The notes beneath the pieces were generated by a model. The model was not told where the DNA came from and made no database searches. It saw only the letters and a list, made by a program, of their open reading frames with translations. Below, piece after piece: positions 14,629 to 22,496 of a DNA stretch of 24,518 nt. Location of the stretch: assembly GCA_902489145.1 (NCBI GenBank), contig CABTYV010000016.1, positions 1 through 24,518 on the forward strand, given 5' to 3'. Source of the stretch: an uncultured Tissierellia bacterium. GTDB lineage: Bacteria > Bacillota > Clostridia > Tissierellales > Peptoniphilaceae. Made by a program: the position numbers and the translations under genes. The first letter of the stretch is position 1, and every line of letters begins with the position of its first letter.

Positions 14629-16386
14629 CTATTCTACTATAAGTTGACCATGGATATCCAGGTTCATCCGGACAAGCTGTCCGTTTTTTATGCGTTGAGC
14701 CAGGAGCCCTCGGGCAAGCGGAAGCTCCACCTGCTCACGAAAAATCCGCTCCAGGGCGCGAGCCCCATAGCGCTGATAGTCAGAGCGAGCCAACAAATCA
14801 GAAAGCAGTCGCTCCCCCAGATGGACCGTAATCGCGCGATCCTTCAGCCTTGCGTTGAGCTCCGCTTCCTTGATCGTGAGAATGGATCGCATGCTCTCCC
14901 GGTCTAAGGGCGGGAAGAATACGGCCGCATCTAATCGGTTCAGAAACTCTGGCCGGAAATATTGGCGAAGGATGGCCTCCCGTTTCTGCTTGGGCAGGCT
15001 ATGGCCCTCTTCGTCCACCATTTGCTCCCATCCGGCATTGGAGGTCATGAGAATGGTCGTATTGGTAAAATCAACCGTCCGACCCCGGTTATCCGTCAGC
15101 CGGCCCTCATCCAGTAGCTGAAGGAGGATGGGGAGCAGGTCTGGTCCAGCCTTTTCCAACTCATCCAGTAAAAGAATGGCATAGGGTCTATGGCGAACGG
15201 CTTCGGTCAGCTGACCGCCTTCCTCGTAGCCTACATAACCGGGCGGGGCGCCGATGAGCTTGGTCACCGCATTTTGTTGCATATATTCGCTCATATCCAT
15301 CCGGATCAGGTGGTCGCTGCTGTCATAGAGCTCATTGGCCAAAAGCTTGGCCAGGTAGGTCTTCCCTACCCCCGTTGGCCCGTAAAAAAGGAAACGGCCC
15401 ACCGGCCGGCCGGCTTCCTTGATCCCCGAGCGCGCCCGGAGAATGGCATTCGATAGACGGTGTACGGCCTCCTTCTGCCCGACCAGCTTTTGGTTCAGGG
15501 TCTCCTCCAGGCCGAGAATTTTCTCTTTTTCAGATCGCTCCAGCTTCGAAACCGGGATCCCGGTCATCCGGTAGATAACCTGACGAATGTGGTCTGCCTG
15601 GACCGCTGTGTCCGGAGCTTGCTCCATCTTGACCAGCGAAAAGGCCTCATCCATGACATCAATCGCACTATCCGGCAGGAATCGATCGGCAATGTAGCGC
15701 TTGGACAGCCTTGCCGCATCAAATAGGGCTTCCTGTTCTATGGGGTGGTCGTGGAATGCCTCATAGCGGGGGGCAATCCCAGCTAAAATCTGCTCCGTTT
15801 CTGCAATGCTGGGCTCCTCTACCAGGACCGTCTGGAAGCGGCGGGCCAAGGCCTTATCCTTTTCCAGATATTTCATGTATTCACTAATGGTGGTTGCCCC
15901 AATCGCCGTAATCTCCCCGCGGGAAAGAAAAGGCTTGAGATAATTGGCCATATCGTGGCCGCCGGCCTGGTTCCCGCTCCCTACGATGGTATGGATCTCA
16001 TCGATAAAGAGCAGGATGCGGCCTTCGGAATGGGCCAAGACCTTGAGCAGCTCCTGCAAACGCGCCTCAAACTCTCCTCGTAGCTTGGCGCCTGCCAGCA
16101 GGGCCCCGCTATCCAAGGCATAGATCACCTTATTTTGAAGGACCTCCGGCACCTGACCAGCTACAATGGCCTGGGCCAGCCCCTCTACCGCAGCAGTCTT
16201 TCCGACCCCTGGATCACCAATCAGCAGGGGATTGTTTTTGATCCGTCTGGAGAGGACTTGGATGAGGCGGTGGATGGTGCTGTCCATGCCGATCACCTGA
16301 TCAATGCGACCCATCCTGACCTTTTCATTGAGGTCAATCCCGTATTGGCGAAGCACTGCGGGCAATTGCTCCAGTCGATCGCTCAC
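14629..16386 (-). CDS. Miniature Clp-type double AAA+ ATPase (ClpB/ClpC-like, no N or M domain)
   Basis: A 585-residue Hsp100-type unfoldase with two complete AAA+ modules. AAA1 starts only about 20 residues from the N-terminus: Walker A GDPGVGKT at 57-64, Walker B with Asp129-Glu130, arginine finger in ARRFQ. AAA2: GPTGVGKT at 336-343, pore loop GYVGYEEGG at 383-391, Walker B Asp408-Glu409, NRLD. Full ClpB is about 860 residues and ClpC about 810. Here the Clp_N repeats are missing, and the segment between the modules is too short for a middle domain. The AAA1 pore loop reads KLRGEFE where the family normally has KYRGEFE. No I/L/V-G-F/L loop for ClpP docking follows TSNAG, so it probably works without ClpP. 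The start is GTG with GGGAGG upstream. It sits between arcC and arcB; its client is unknown. Confidence 0.87.
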   Translation of the reverse strand: MSDRLEQLPAVLRQYGIDLNEKVRMGRIDQVIGMDSTIHRLIQVLSRRIKNNPLLIGDPGVGKTAAVEGLAQAIVAGQVPEVLQNKVIYALDSGALLAGAKLRGEFEARLQELLKVLAHSEGRILLFIDEIHTIVGSGNQAGGHDMANYLKPFLSRGEITAIGATTISEYMKYLEKDKALARRFQTVLVEEPSIAETEQILAGIAPRYEAFHDHPIEQEALFDAARLSKRYIADRFLPDSAIDVMDEAFSLVKMEQAPDTAVQADHIRQVIYRMTGIPVSKLERSEKEKILGLEETLNQKLVGQKEAVHRLSNAILRARSGIKEAGRPVGRFLFYGPTGVGKTYLAKLLANELYDSSDHLIRMDMSEYMQQNAVTKLIGAPPGYVGYEEGGQLTEAVRHRPYAILLLDELEKAGPDLLPILLQLLDEGRLTDNRGRTVDFTNTTILMTSNAGWEQMVDEEGHSLPKQKREAILRQYFRPEFLNRLDAAVFFPPLDRESMRSILTIKEAELNARLKDRAITVHLGERLLSDLLARSDYQRYGARALERIFREQVELPLARGLLAQRIKNGQLVRMNLDIHGQLIVE

Positions 16387-16420
16387 CCAGTCCCTCCCTT
16401 CTCTTTGCTTTAATGCGCAG

Positions 16421-17359
16421 CTACAGGTGAAGCTCCGTGCCCGTTTTTCCCTGAAGAGCCTCGGAAGCCTTTTCCAGAGAAGTAATCAGTGCCGAACGAT
16501 GCGGGTTCTGGCCGATAAACTGGAGGCAGGCCTGAATCTTCGGCAGCATGGAGCCCGGTGCGAATTGTCCCTGGTCAATATAATCCAAGGCCTCTTTCAC
16601 ACTCATATGCGCCAGGTTTTTCTGATCAGGCTGGTTATAGTGAATGGCCACCTGGTCCACGGCCGTCACGATGATCAGCCGGTCAGCCTCCAGATCAGCG
16701 GCAAGCTTTGCAGCCGCAAAATCCTTGTCAATAACGGCATCCACGCCGCTCAGAGCGCTGTCCTCCGAGAGGACCGGGATCCCGCCCCCGCCACAGGTAA
16801 TAACCGAAAATCCGGCCTCCAGGAGCGCCTCAATCGCCGGACCCTCCTGAATCTTCAAAGGCCTGGGGGAGGCGACCACCCGCCGGTAGCCGCGTCCTGC
16901 GTCCTCCTTAAAAACTTGTCCACTCTCCCGGGCCATCGCCTCCGCTTCCGCCCGGCTGTAAAAACGACCGATGGGCTTACTTGGATGATCAAAAGCGGGA
17001 TCCTTCGGATCCACGGCCACCTGGGTCAGGATGCTGGTGATCTTCGCAGCCTCTTTGTGCTTGGCCTGCCATTCATTTTGGATGGCCTGCTGGAGCTGGT
17101 AGCCAATATAGCCCTGAGACATGGCTACGCACTCCACCAGGGGGTATTCGGGGCTAATCCCATCCCCTTGGGCATGGGCCATGGCCAACTGAATCTGGCC
17201 CACCTGGGGCCCATTGCCATGGACAATCGCAAGACTTCCGACCGCTTCTATCGTTTCTACAATGGACCTGGCCGCCAGACGAACCGCCTGGAGCTGCTCG
17301 GCTGGTGATTGGCCCAGGGCATTGCCCCCCAGGGCCAAGACAACTTTTTCCTTCTTCAA
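16421..17359 (-). CDS. arcC: Carbamate kinase (ArcC)
   Basis: A 312-residue amino-acid kinase-fold enzyme that makes ATP from carbamoyl phosphate and ADP, the energy-yielding last step of arginine fermentation. The N-terminus (M)KKEKVVLALGGNALG is diagnostic, followed by HGNGPQVGQ, PLVECVAMSQGYIGY, KPIGRFY, the RRVVASP block, CGGGGIPV, DAVIDKD and SMLPKIQA, all typical of carbamate kinase. I choose TTG 17357-17359 as start because GAGGAGGG lies about seven bases before it and the homology begins there. An in-frame ATG at 17422 lacks a ribosome binding site and abuts a terminator stem. It lies between that terminator and the mini-Clp gene (34 bp gap). A TATGAT with a poor -35 lies upstream and could be a weak promoter. 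Confidence 0.96.
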   Translation of the reverse strand: MKKEKVVLALGGNALGQSPAEQLQAVRLAARSIVETIEAVGSLAIVHGNGPQVGQIQLAMAHAQGDGISPEYPLVECVAMSQGYIGYQLQQAIQNEWQAKHKEAAKITSILTQVAVDPKDPAFDHPSKPIGRFYSRAEAEAMARESGQVFKEDAGRGYRRVVASPRPLKIQEGPAIEALLEAGFSVITCGGGGIPVLSEDSALSGVDAVIDKDFAAAKLAADLEADRLIIVTAVDQVAIHYNQPDQKNLAHMSVKEALDYIDQGQFAPGSMLPKIQACLQFIGQNPHRSALITSLEKASEALQGKTGTELHL

Positions 17360-17420
17360 ACCTCCACCCTCCTCTACTAAATTAGGATCATCATACGCTT
17401 CCTCAGTCCATGAATCGTCC

Positions 17421-17467
17421 AAGAAAGAGGAAAACGGTGACCGTTCGCCGGACGGCCACCGTTTTCC
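17421..17467 (-). terminator. Intra-cluster Rho-independent terminator between the second cyclodeaminase homologue and arcC
   Basis: GGAAAACGGTG / CACCGTTTTCC (17457-17467 and 17429-17439) with a further G-T pair and CCGT/ACGG make a 16-bp stem with a 7-base loop. TCTTTCTT follows on the minus strand. The tail is not a pure T-run, so partial read-through to arcC is likely. Confidence 0.8.
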
Positions 17468-17494
17468 TGCTGCTTCGATCGCTTGCTGGATCGA

Positions 17495-18604
17495 TTATTC
17501 CTCGATCTGGTTGCCGGCCAGGGCCCGGGAGATGTTGATCAAAAAGTCCTGGGCGTTGGTCACGATGGATTTGGCCGTGAGGGTGCCGCGATCCGAAAGC
17601 TTATTGACCGCAAACTCCTGAATATCCACCGTATACATATAAACGGGACGAATCTGACCGTCGAATTCATTGTAGGAAGGCGTCATATTGCCCGTCGCAA
17701 TCGTCGCCAGGATGGCCGATACCATGATCAGGGTCGAGGTCTGCTTAATCTGAGCTCTCATGGCATCCTGCGCCTGATAGACATTGTTATAGGTATCGGG
17801 CAGCGGGAAGCGGTCGCGGATAGTCCCGCAAATCACCATTTCAACGCCCGCTTCAACGCAGGCCTTAGTGACCCCGTCCCGAACCTTGCCCGACTCCTTC
17901 ACATATGCCGCCAGGGAGCCTGCGTTTCGAACCTCGTTGACCACGTCAAAATAGTTGTTATAAGTGTTCTGATCCCGCTGAAAATCCTGCTGGTCATTCA
18001 TGGTGCCGCGGGTGGCCTCTTCCAGATCATAGACGAAGAAGGAATTGCCCGCGATAATGGCATCTACATAGCCCTCGCGGATCAGGCGGGCCAGCCCCCG
18101 CCGGGCTGTGGGGTCTAAAATGGCTGCGGTTCCCAGGACCCAGGTGATCTTCCCGGAGCCTTCTTTATCATGGCGAAGGATTTCATAGAGTTCATCATAG
18201 TCCTTGGAAAAGGCTGTCTCACGCGAGCGACCGGACCGGAAGGCAAAGGTCTGCTCCTCCTCTTCCTTGCTTTCAAAGCCATGGGTATAGACGTAAATGC
18301 CCTCTGAGGCATCCTCTGCCCGTCCGACAACAACCTTATCCCCTTTTTTAAGATTGCGGAATTCCACGATCTCGACCTTTTCCTGGCCGGGTTCATCATG
18401 AGCCACCGCTACGGTATCCATGCGGGACTGGACCGCCAACACCCAGCGATCGTTAATCTTAAAATATTCAGGAAAAACAGAAAGCGCATGGTAATGAACA
18501 GGAGAAATCCCGTCCTTTTCTACGCATACGAGCTTGGCATTGGGCGCATTTTTCAGGAAGGCCTGGTTAAAATCAGGCGGCGTATAGGTCGGTAATTCAA
18601 ACAT
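17495..18604 (-). CDS. Ornithine cyclodeaminase-like protein, LOR/SDH (TIGR00300-type) family, copy B
   Basis: A 369-residue protein of the LOR/SDH-domain family, which includes the archaeal-type ornithine cyclodeaminase and the C-terminal part of cyanobacterial AgrE/ArgZ. It aligns end to end with the gene before it. Compared with that neighbour and my recollection of the family, it keeps TGNMTPS (304-310) and NKLSDRG (334-340), but the Rossmann/active-site region is altered: AGNSFFVYD (185-193) instead of GGNA-HD, and TIRDRFPLP (261-269) instead of SIRDDGPLP. A direct NAD-dependent conversion of ornithine to proline is therefore uncertain for this copy. The start is ATG 18602-18604 with GGAGG six bases upstream; a TTG codon just before it is in frame but less suitable. 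A terminator follows 27 bp after the stop. Confidence 0.8.
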   Translation of the reverse strand: MFELPTYTPPDFNQAFLKNAPNAKLVCVEKDGISPVHYHALSVFPEYFKINDRWVLAVQSRMDTVAVAHDEPGQEKVEIVEFRNLKKGDKVVVGRAEDASEGIYVYTHGFESKEEEEQTFAFRSGRSRETAFSKDYDELYEILRHDKEGSGKITWVLGTAAILDPTARRGLARLIREGYVDAIIAGNSFFVYDLEEATRGTMNDQQDFQRDQNTYNNYFDVVNEVRNAGSLAAYVKESGKVRDGVTKACVEAGVEMVICGTIRDRFPLPDTYNNVYQAQDAMRAQIKQTSTLIMVSAILATIATGNMTPSYNEFDGQIRPVYMYTVDIQEFAVNKLSDRGTLTAKSIVTNAQDFLINISRALAGNQIEE

Positions 18605-18619
18605 CAATTTCCTCCTTCT

Positions 18620-19777
18620 TTATAGAGACGGATCCTGGCGGTCATAGGCCAGTGCTTCGTCTTCTGCTACTTCCCGCTCTGCTAGCTCCATCACCAGCTC
18701 CCTGGGCACCAACTCCTTTTGGGTATTGACCACAAAATCCTGGACATTGGTCACCATGGTGCGCACCGCAATATGCCCGCGCGCTGCCGAAACCTTGTTG
18801 GTTACGTTTTCTGTCACATCGATATTGTAAAAGATCACGGGCAAAACCGCGCCCTGCTCATTGATCCGATAGGAGGAAGCCAGCTCTGCATTGGAAACGG
18901 AGTGGAGCTGGGTGGCCAGGGAAATGATGAGACTTGCCTGGTCAAGACAGGCCTTCGCATCCCGAAGGGAGTCATGTACCTCTCCTGTCACCTCCGGCAG
19001 GGGGCCGTCATCCCGAATGGAGCCTGCCCCGTAAAAGGGGATTCCTAGGCGAACCAATGTTTTTACAAATCCGTTTTTCACATGTCCGGCATCAATGAAG
19101 GCCTGGATGGAGCCCATCCGGCGAATATCATTGAGGGTGTCCAGGTGATTATAGTGACCGAGTGGCATGGATTCCTGCGTATAAATATCCTGCCCAAGCG
19201 CCGTGCCAATATAGCCGCCCTCCAGATCATGGGTCAGGATGGCATTGCCCCCCAAAAGTCCCTGGACATAGCCAGCCTCCGCCAGGGCGGAAAGGGCCAG
19301 GCGGGTATCGTGGTCGAAGACCACCGAGGGGCCCAGGGTCCAGATGATTTTGCCCCCCTCCTTGCGCACCTGGCGCATGAGCTCAAAAAGCTCCTGATAG
19401 CGACGAGTCGAAGAGGTTTCTACCGCCATACCAGCGGCTCGGCGCAGGCTTTCGGGAAATCCCTCCGCATAGGGCAAAATCCCCTCTGACCCATCCTTTT
19501 TGCGGCCGATCACCACCTGGTCCCCCGGCAGGAGATCGCATAATTCCACTATTTCAATGGCCCCGTCCTTGAGACGTGCCACACAGTTCAGGGAAGAATG
19601 CGGGGGAATTTGCCACTGGCCGTCCACTTTGTAATAAGTAGGCTGATGGTCCGTTAAATAAAAGCCGCTGGGTGCCACCCCTGCTTTTTCCACCCCTACG
19701 AGATGGACATCCGGGGCCTCGACCAGGTCTTTTCTTGTGAAGTCAGGCGGGTTTAGTTTGACATTGACCAAAGACAT
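18620..19777 (-). CDS. Ornithine cyclodeaminase-like protein, LOR/SDH (TIGR00300-type) family, copy A
   Basis: A 385-residue member of the family that converts ornithine to proline and ammonia in archaea and, fused to an arginine dihydrolase, in cyanobacteria. It retains GGNA (176-179), HDLE (183-186), NHLDTLNDIRRMGSIQ (210-225) and GSIRDDGPLP (252-261), the most recognisable family motifs. The family block normally seen as LHSIAVGNM reads LHSVSNAELASSY here (291-303). Together with the next gene it forms a tandem pair of diverged paralogues separated by 15 bp, which suggests a hetero-oligomer. AAGGAG precedes the ATG by eight bases. In an arginine deiminase cluster, ornithine is the obvious substrate, but this is inferred from family and position. 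Confidence 0.85.
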   Translation of the reverse strand: MSLVNVKLNPPDFTRKDLVEAPDVHLVGVEKAGVAPSGFYLTDHQPTYYKVDGQWQIPPHSSLNCVARLKDGAIEIVELCDLLPGDQVVIGRKKDGSEGILPYAEGFPESLRRAAGMAVETSSTRRYQELFELMRQVRKEGGKIIWTLGPSVVFDHDTRLALSALAEAGYVQGLLGGNAILTHDLEGGYIGTALGQDIYTQESMPLGHYNHLDTLNDIRRMGSIQAFIDAGHVKNGFVKTLVRLGIPFYGAGSIRDDGPLPEVTGEVHDSLRDAKACLDQASLIISLATQLHSVSNAELASSYRINEQGAVLPVIFYNIDVTENVTNKVSAARGHIAVRTMVTNVQDFVVNTQKELVPRELVMELAEREVAEDEALAYDRQDPSL

Positions 19778-19789
19778 CGTTTTGCTCCT

Positions 19790-20236
19790 TTACCGGTTCA
19801 TTTTTTGAAACAAAGCATCCAGGGCTTCCGCCGGACTTTGCGCCTGACGGACGGCCCACTCCATGGGGCACCAACCATCCCCTCTTTCGTTTCTTATATG
19901 GTCTACCTTCTCCAGATAATGGATCCTGGGGAACTGGAGATCCCCTTCCTCCGATGCGGAAAAAGTCAAGGCCATCTCCGAAACCAGCGGGGTGTACAGA
20001 TCATGCAGTCCCAACCGCCAGGCCAGGACATAGGCCGCCCTTCCGATCACCCGGTCAATCAGGATGCCCTCGGTCAAGCCTGCTAATTTATCCGGGTGAT
20101 CGACCAGGTCCAGCAGCGGCTTCAGCCGGTCCTCCTGAGAACGATAGAGGATCCTTCCCTGGTCCAAAACCAGGCAGGTAGCCTGCTCCTCCTCTAGAAG
20201 GCGGATCAGGGCTTCCTTGGATCGCGTTTCCTTCAT
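19790..20236 (-). CDS. DUF1893 family protein (cytidine-deaminase-like fold)
   Basis: A 148-residue soluble protein. The pattern CLVLDQGRILYRS near 21-33, GRILYRSQEDRLKPLLDL, DRVIGRAAY at 61-69 and NERGDGWCPME at 116-126 fits DUF1893, a small family with a cytidine-deaminase-like fold whose biochemical role is unknown as far as I recall. A single cysteine (Cys123) lies in CPME; the usual deaminase zinc motifs (HAE, PCxxC) are not present, so deaminase activity should not be assumed. It starts 10 bp after the S-component gene with a modest AGGCGG site, and its stop overlaps the ribosome binding site of copy A of the cyclodeaminase pair. Its constant neighbours suggest a role linked to amino-acid catabolism. 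Confidence 0.8.
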   Translation of the reverse strand: MKETRSKEALIRLLEEEQATCLVLDQGRILYRSQEDRLKPLLDLVDHPDKLAGLTEGILIDRVIGRAAYVLAWRLGLHDLYTPLVSEMALTFSASEEGDLQFPRIHYLEKVDHIRNERGDGWCPMEWAVRQAQSPAEALDALFQKMNR

Positions 20237-20246
20237 AAAAAGCCGC

Positions 20247-20777
20247 CTACTGATTTTTGCTCAGTCCGCTCTTCCCGATGGCTACAACCACCACGGGGAT
20301 GAGGACCAGCTGGATCAGGATACCGGGCAGGGCCGTTACAAAGGCGCCCGCAATCCACAGATCCAAGGAAAATTTGCCGGCCTGGAAGATCATCGCATTT
20401 GCCACGCCTGCAATGACCCGGCCAATCAGCATGGCCAGGACCAGGGAAAGCAGGCTGCGCGCATAGATGGACTTATGATTGAACAGAGAGAAGAAAAGGC
20501 CCGCGAAAAGCCCATAGGCGGCCAATTCGACCAGCATGGCCGGCAAGATCGCTGCCGGTGGCATGCCGGTACAAAGGGAGGATAAAAGCGGCGTGACCAG
20601 GCCGCCCAAAAGGCCGAAAAAGGGGCCGCATAAAAACCCGGTTAATAGGACCGGAATGTGCATGGGCAGGAAAATCATCCCGCCTCTGGGAATGGCATGA
20701 AAAGCCATAGGCAACACAAGGCCCAGGGCAACCATCAAAGCTGTAGTGACCAGCCGCTGCGTTGTATTTTTGATCAT
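20247..20777 (-). CDS. ECF-type transporter S component (substrate-binding membrane protein)
   Basis: A 176-residue, very hydrophobic protein with about five to six membrane segments. FLPMHIPVLLTGFLCGP, followed by PLLSSLCTGMPP, and an EL(A)AYG helix are typical of S components of energy-coupling-factor vitamin transporters. No EcfA or EcfT genes are nearby, so it would share a module encoded elsewhere (group II type). The start is ATG 20775-20777, with CTGGAG seven bases upstream; a longer frame starting at 20849 enters argS. The substrate is not evident; a cofactor such as a B vitamin is the default for the family. It lies 43 bp after argS and 10 bp before the DUF1893 gene. Confidence 0.82.
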   Translation of the reverse strand: MIKNTTQRLVTTALMVALGLVLPMAFHAIPRGGMIFLPMHIPVLLTGFLCGPFFGLLGGLVTPLLSSLCTGMPPAAILPAMLVELAAYGLFAGLFFSLFNHKSIYARSLLSLVLAMLIGRVIAGVANAMIFQAGKFSLDLWIAGAFVTALPGILIQLVLIPVVVVAIGKSGLSKNQ

Positions 20778-20820
20778 TTGTATGCTCCAGTATTCGCGGT
20801 TACTCGGAGAGAAAAGTCCC

Positions 20821-22461
20821 CTACATTTGTTCTGGTGCCGAAACACCAATCAGCCAGAGGGCATTTTCCAACACCTGGCGCACGGCCAGCAGAAGCCCAA
20901 TGCGTTCATTGCTCAGGTCCGGATCGTCCGGATCGATTACCTTGGCCGCCCCGTAAAAGGAATGAAAAGCGGTCGCCATCTGCATGAGGAAATTGCAGAT
21001 GCGGTGGGGTTTGCGCTCCTGAGCCGCTTGAGCCACCAGGGCTGGATAATCATCCATCAGCTTCAACAGGTCCACCGCCCGCGCTTCGTTCAAGCGCGTA
21101 AAAGCCTCCTGCGGCTTAAAAGGAGGGGCCTGCCGCAGGACCCCGCAGATTCGGGCGTGGGCGTATTGGATATAGTAGACCGGATTTTCATTGGACTGCT
21201 TGCGCGCCAGATCCAGGTCAAAATCCATCTGACTTTCTACGGCACGAGAAACGAAGAAGTAGCGGGCGACATCCACTCCAACATCGTCGCACAACTCTCG
21301 TAAAGTCACTGCCTTGCCAGACCGCTTGGACATCTTGATTTCCTTGCCATCCTCCAGAAGGTGAATCATTTGGATCAGATCCACCTCCAGGGCGTCCGGC
21401 TTTTGGCCCAGCGCCTGTAGAGCGGCCTTCATCCGGGCCACATAGCCGTGGTGATCGCCTCCCCAGAGGTCCACCAGCTTTTCATATCCTCTTTCAAGTT
21501 TATAAAGATGGTTGGCAATATCTGGCGTCAGATAGGTCAATTTTCCGTTGGCCTTGCGCAGAACCCGGTCTTTATCGTCCCCCCAGCGGCTGGTGGCCAG
21601 CCATAAGGCGCCCTCTTCTTCATAGACAGCACCGGTCAATTCGAGCTTGTGCAGGACCTCCTCGACCCAGCCTTTATCATAGAGGGATTGCTCCGATATC
21701 CAGGAATCAAACTCACAGCGAAAGCGCTGAAGGTCCTCCTTGATCTTCAAAAGCTCAATCTCATAGCCCCTGGCCTTGAAATGCGCCAGGCGCCCTTCTT
21801 CCTCGTGAAGCCAGCGATCCCCTTCTTCCTCAGCAAGCCTTTGGCCGATTGCAATGACGTCTTCTCCGTAATAGCCATCCTCCGGGAGCTCGACCCCCTC
21901 CACCCCCAGGGCCTGAGCGTAGCGGGCGTAGACCGATAGGGCCAGGTTCTCCATTTGGGCGCCCGCATCGTTGATATAATATTCCCGGAGCACGTCATAG
22001 TTGGAGGCTCGATAGAGCCGGCAAATGGCATCGCCCCAAACCGCTCCGCGGGCATGACCCAAATGTAAATCTCCGGTGGGATTGGCGGATACGTACTCCA
22101 CCAGCACCGATTGGCGCTTTCCGCTATCATTCCATCCATAGCGGGCGCCCGACTGGAGCACCCGGTTGATGACATCGCCTAGAGAATCCGCCTGGAGGCG
22201 GAAATTGATAAAGCCGGGGCCAGCAATTTCAACCGTTTTGACCAGATCCTGGTGGGCGATCAGATCCTCCTGAAGCTCCTCGGCAATCGCCCGAGGAGCC
22301 TTATGAACCAGGCCCGCCAGCTGCATCGCGACCGGGGTCGCATAATCGCCATAGGCTCTGTTTTTCGGAACTTCGATCAAGACCAGGCCTTTTTCAGCAA
22401 TGCCATAGACCTTTTGAATGACCGCCTCGACCAATTCTTTTAATTTTTCTTCGTTGTTCAT
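20821..22461 (-). CDS. argS: Arginyl-tRNA synthetase
   Basis: A 546-residue class I synthetase. The N-terminal additive domain covers about residues 1-85 and is followed by EYVSANPTGDLHLGHARG, holding the HIGH-type signature HLGH at 133-136. Further on are YYINDAGAQ, WGGDHHGYVARM, the KMSKRSG loop and the anticodon-binding DALR-type C-terminus. The start is ATG 22459-22461, with GGGAGAG upstream; the longer frame begins at a TTG with no separate ribosome site. The gene sits directly after arcA (35 bp), an arrangement known from other arginine deiminase clusters, where it links arginine charging to degradation. Whether it is the only argS of the genome cannot be told from the window. Confidence 0.97.
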   Translation of the reverse strand: MNNEEKLKELVEAVIQKVYGIAEKGLVLIEVPKNRAYGDYATPVAMQLAGLVHKAPRAIAEELQEDLIAHQDLVKTVEIAGPGFINFRLQADSLGDVINRVLQSGARYGWNDSGKRQSVLVEYVSANPTGDLHLGHARGAVWGDAICRLYRASNYDVLREYYINDAGAQMENLALSVYARYAQALGVEGVELPEDGYYGEDVIAIGQRLAEEEGDRWLHEEEGRLAHFKARGYEIELLKIKEDLQRFRCEFDSWISEQSLYDKGWVEEVLHKLELTGAVYEEEGALWLATSRWGDDKDRVLRKANGKLTYLTPDIANHLYKLERGYEKLVDLWGGDHHGYVARMKAALQALGQKPDALEVDLIQMIHLLEDGKEIKMSKRSGKAVTLRELCDDVGVDVARYFFVSRAVESQMDFDLDLARKQSNENPVYYIQYAHARICGVLRQAPPFKPQEAFTRLNEARAVDLLKLMDDYPALVAQAAQERKPHRICNFLMQMATAFHSFYGAAKVIDPDDPDLSNERIGLLLAVRQVLENALWLIGVSAPEQM

Positions 22462-22496
22462 GCACTCTCCCAACTTCTTACCAGCCTGAAGAAATC

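Noticed and set aside
14629..16386. Annotation of this gene as a normal ClpB or ClpC
   Set aside because: The N-terminal repeats and middle domain are missing and the ClpC-type ClpP loop is absent, so neither name fits.
16304..17308. A 334-codon open frame on the plus strand opposite the start of the mini-Clp gene and arcC
   Set aside because: It spans two real genes on the other strand, has low-complexity composition and no recognisable domain.
17360..17422. ATG start of arcC 21 codons upstream
   Set aside because: No ribosome binding site, it abuts the terminator stem, and carbamate kinases begin with the block that follows the TTG.
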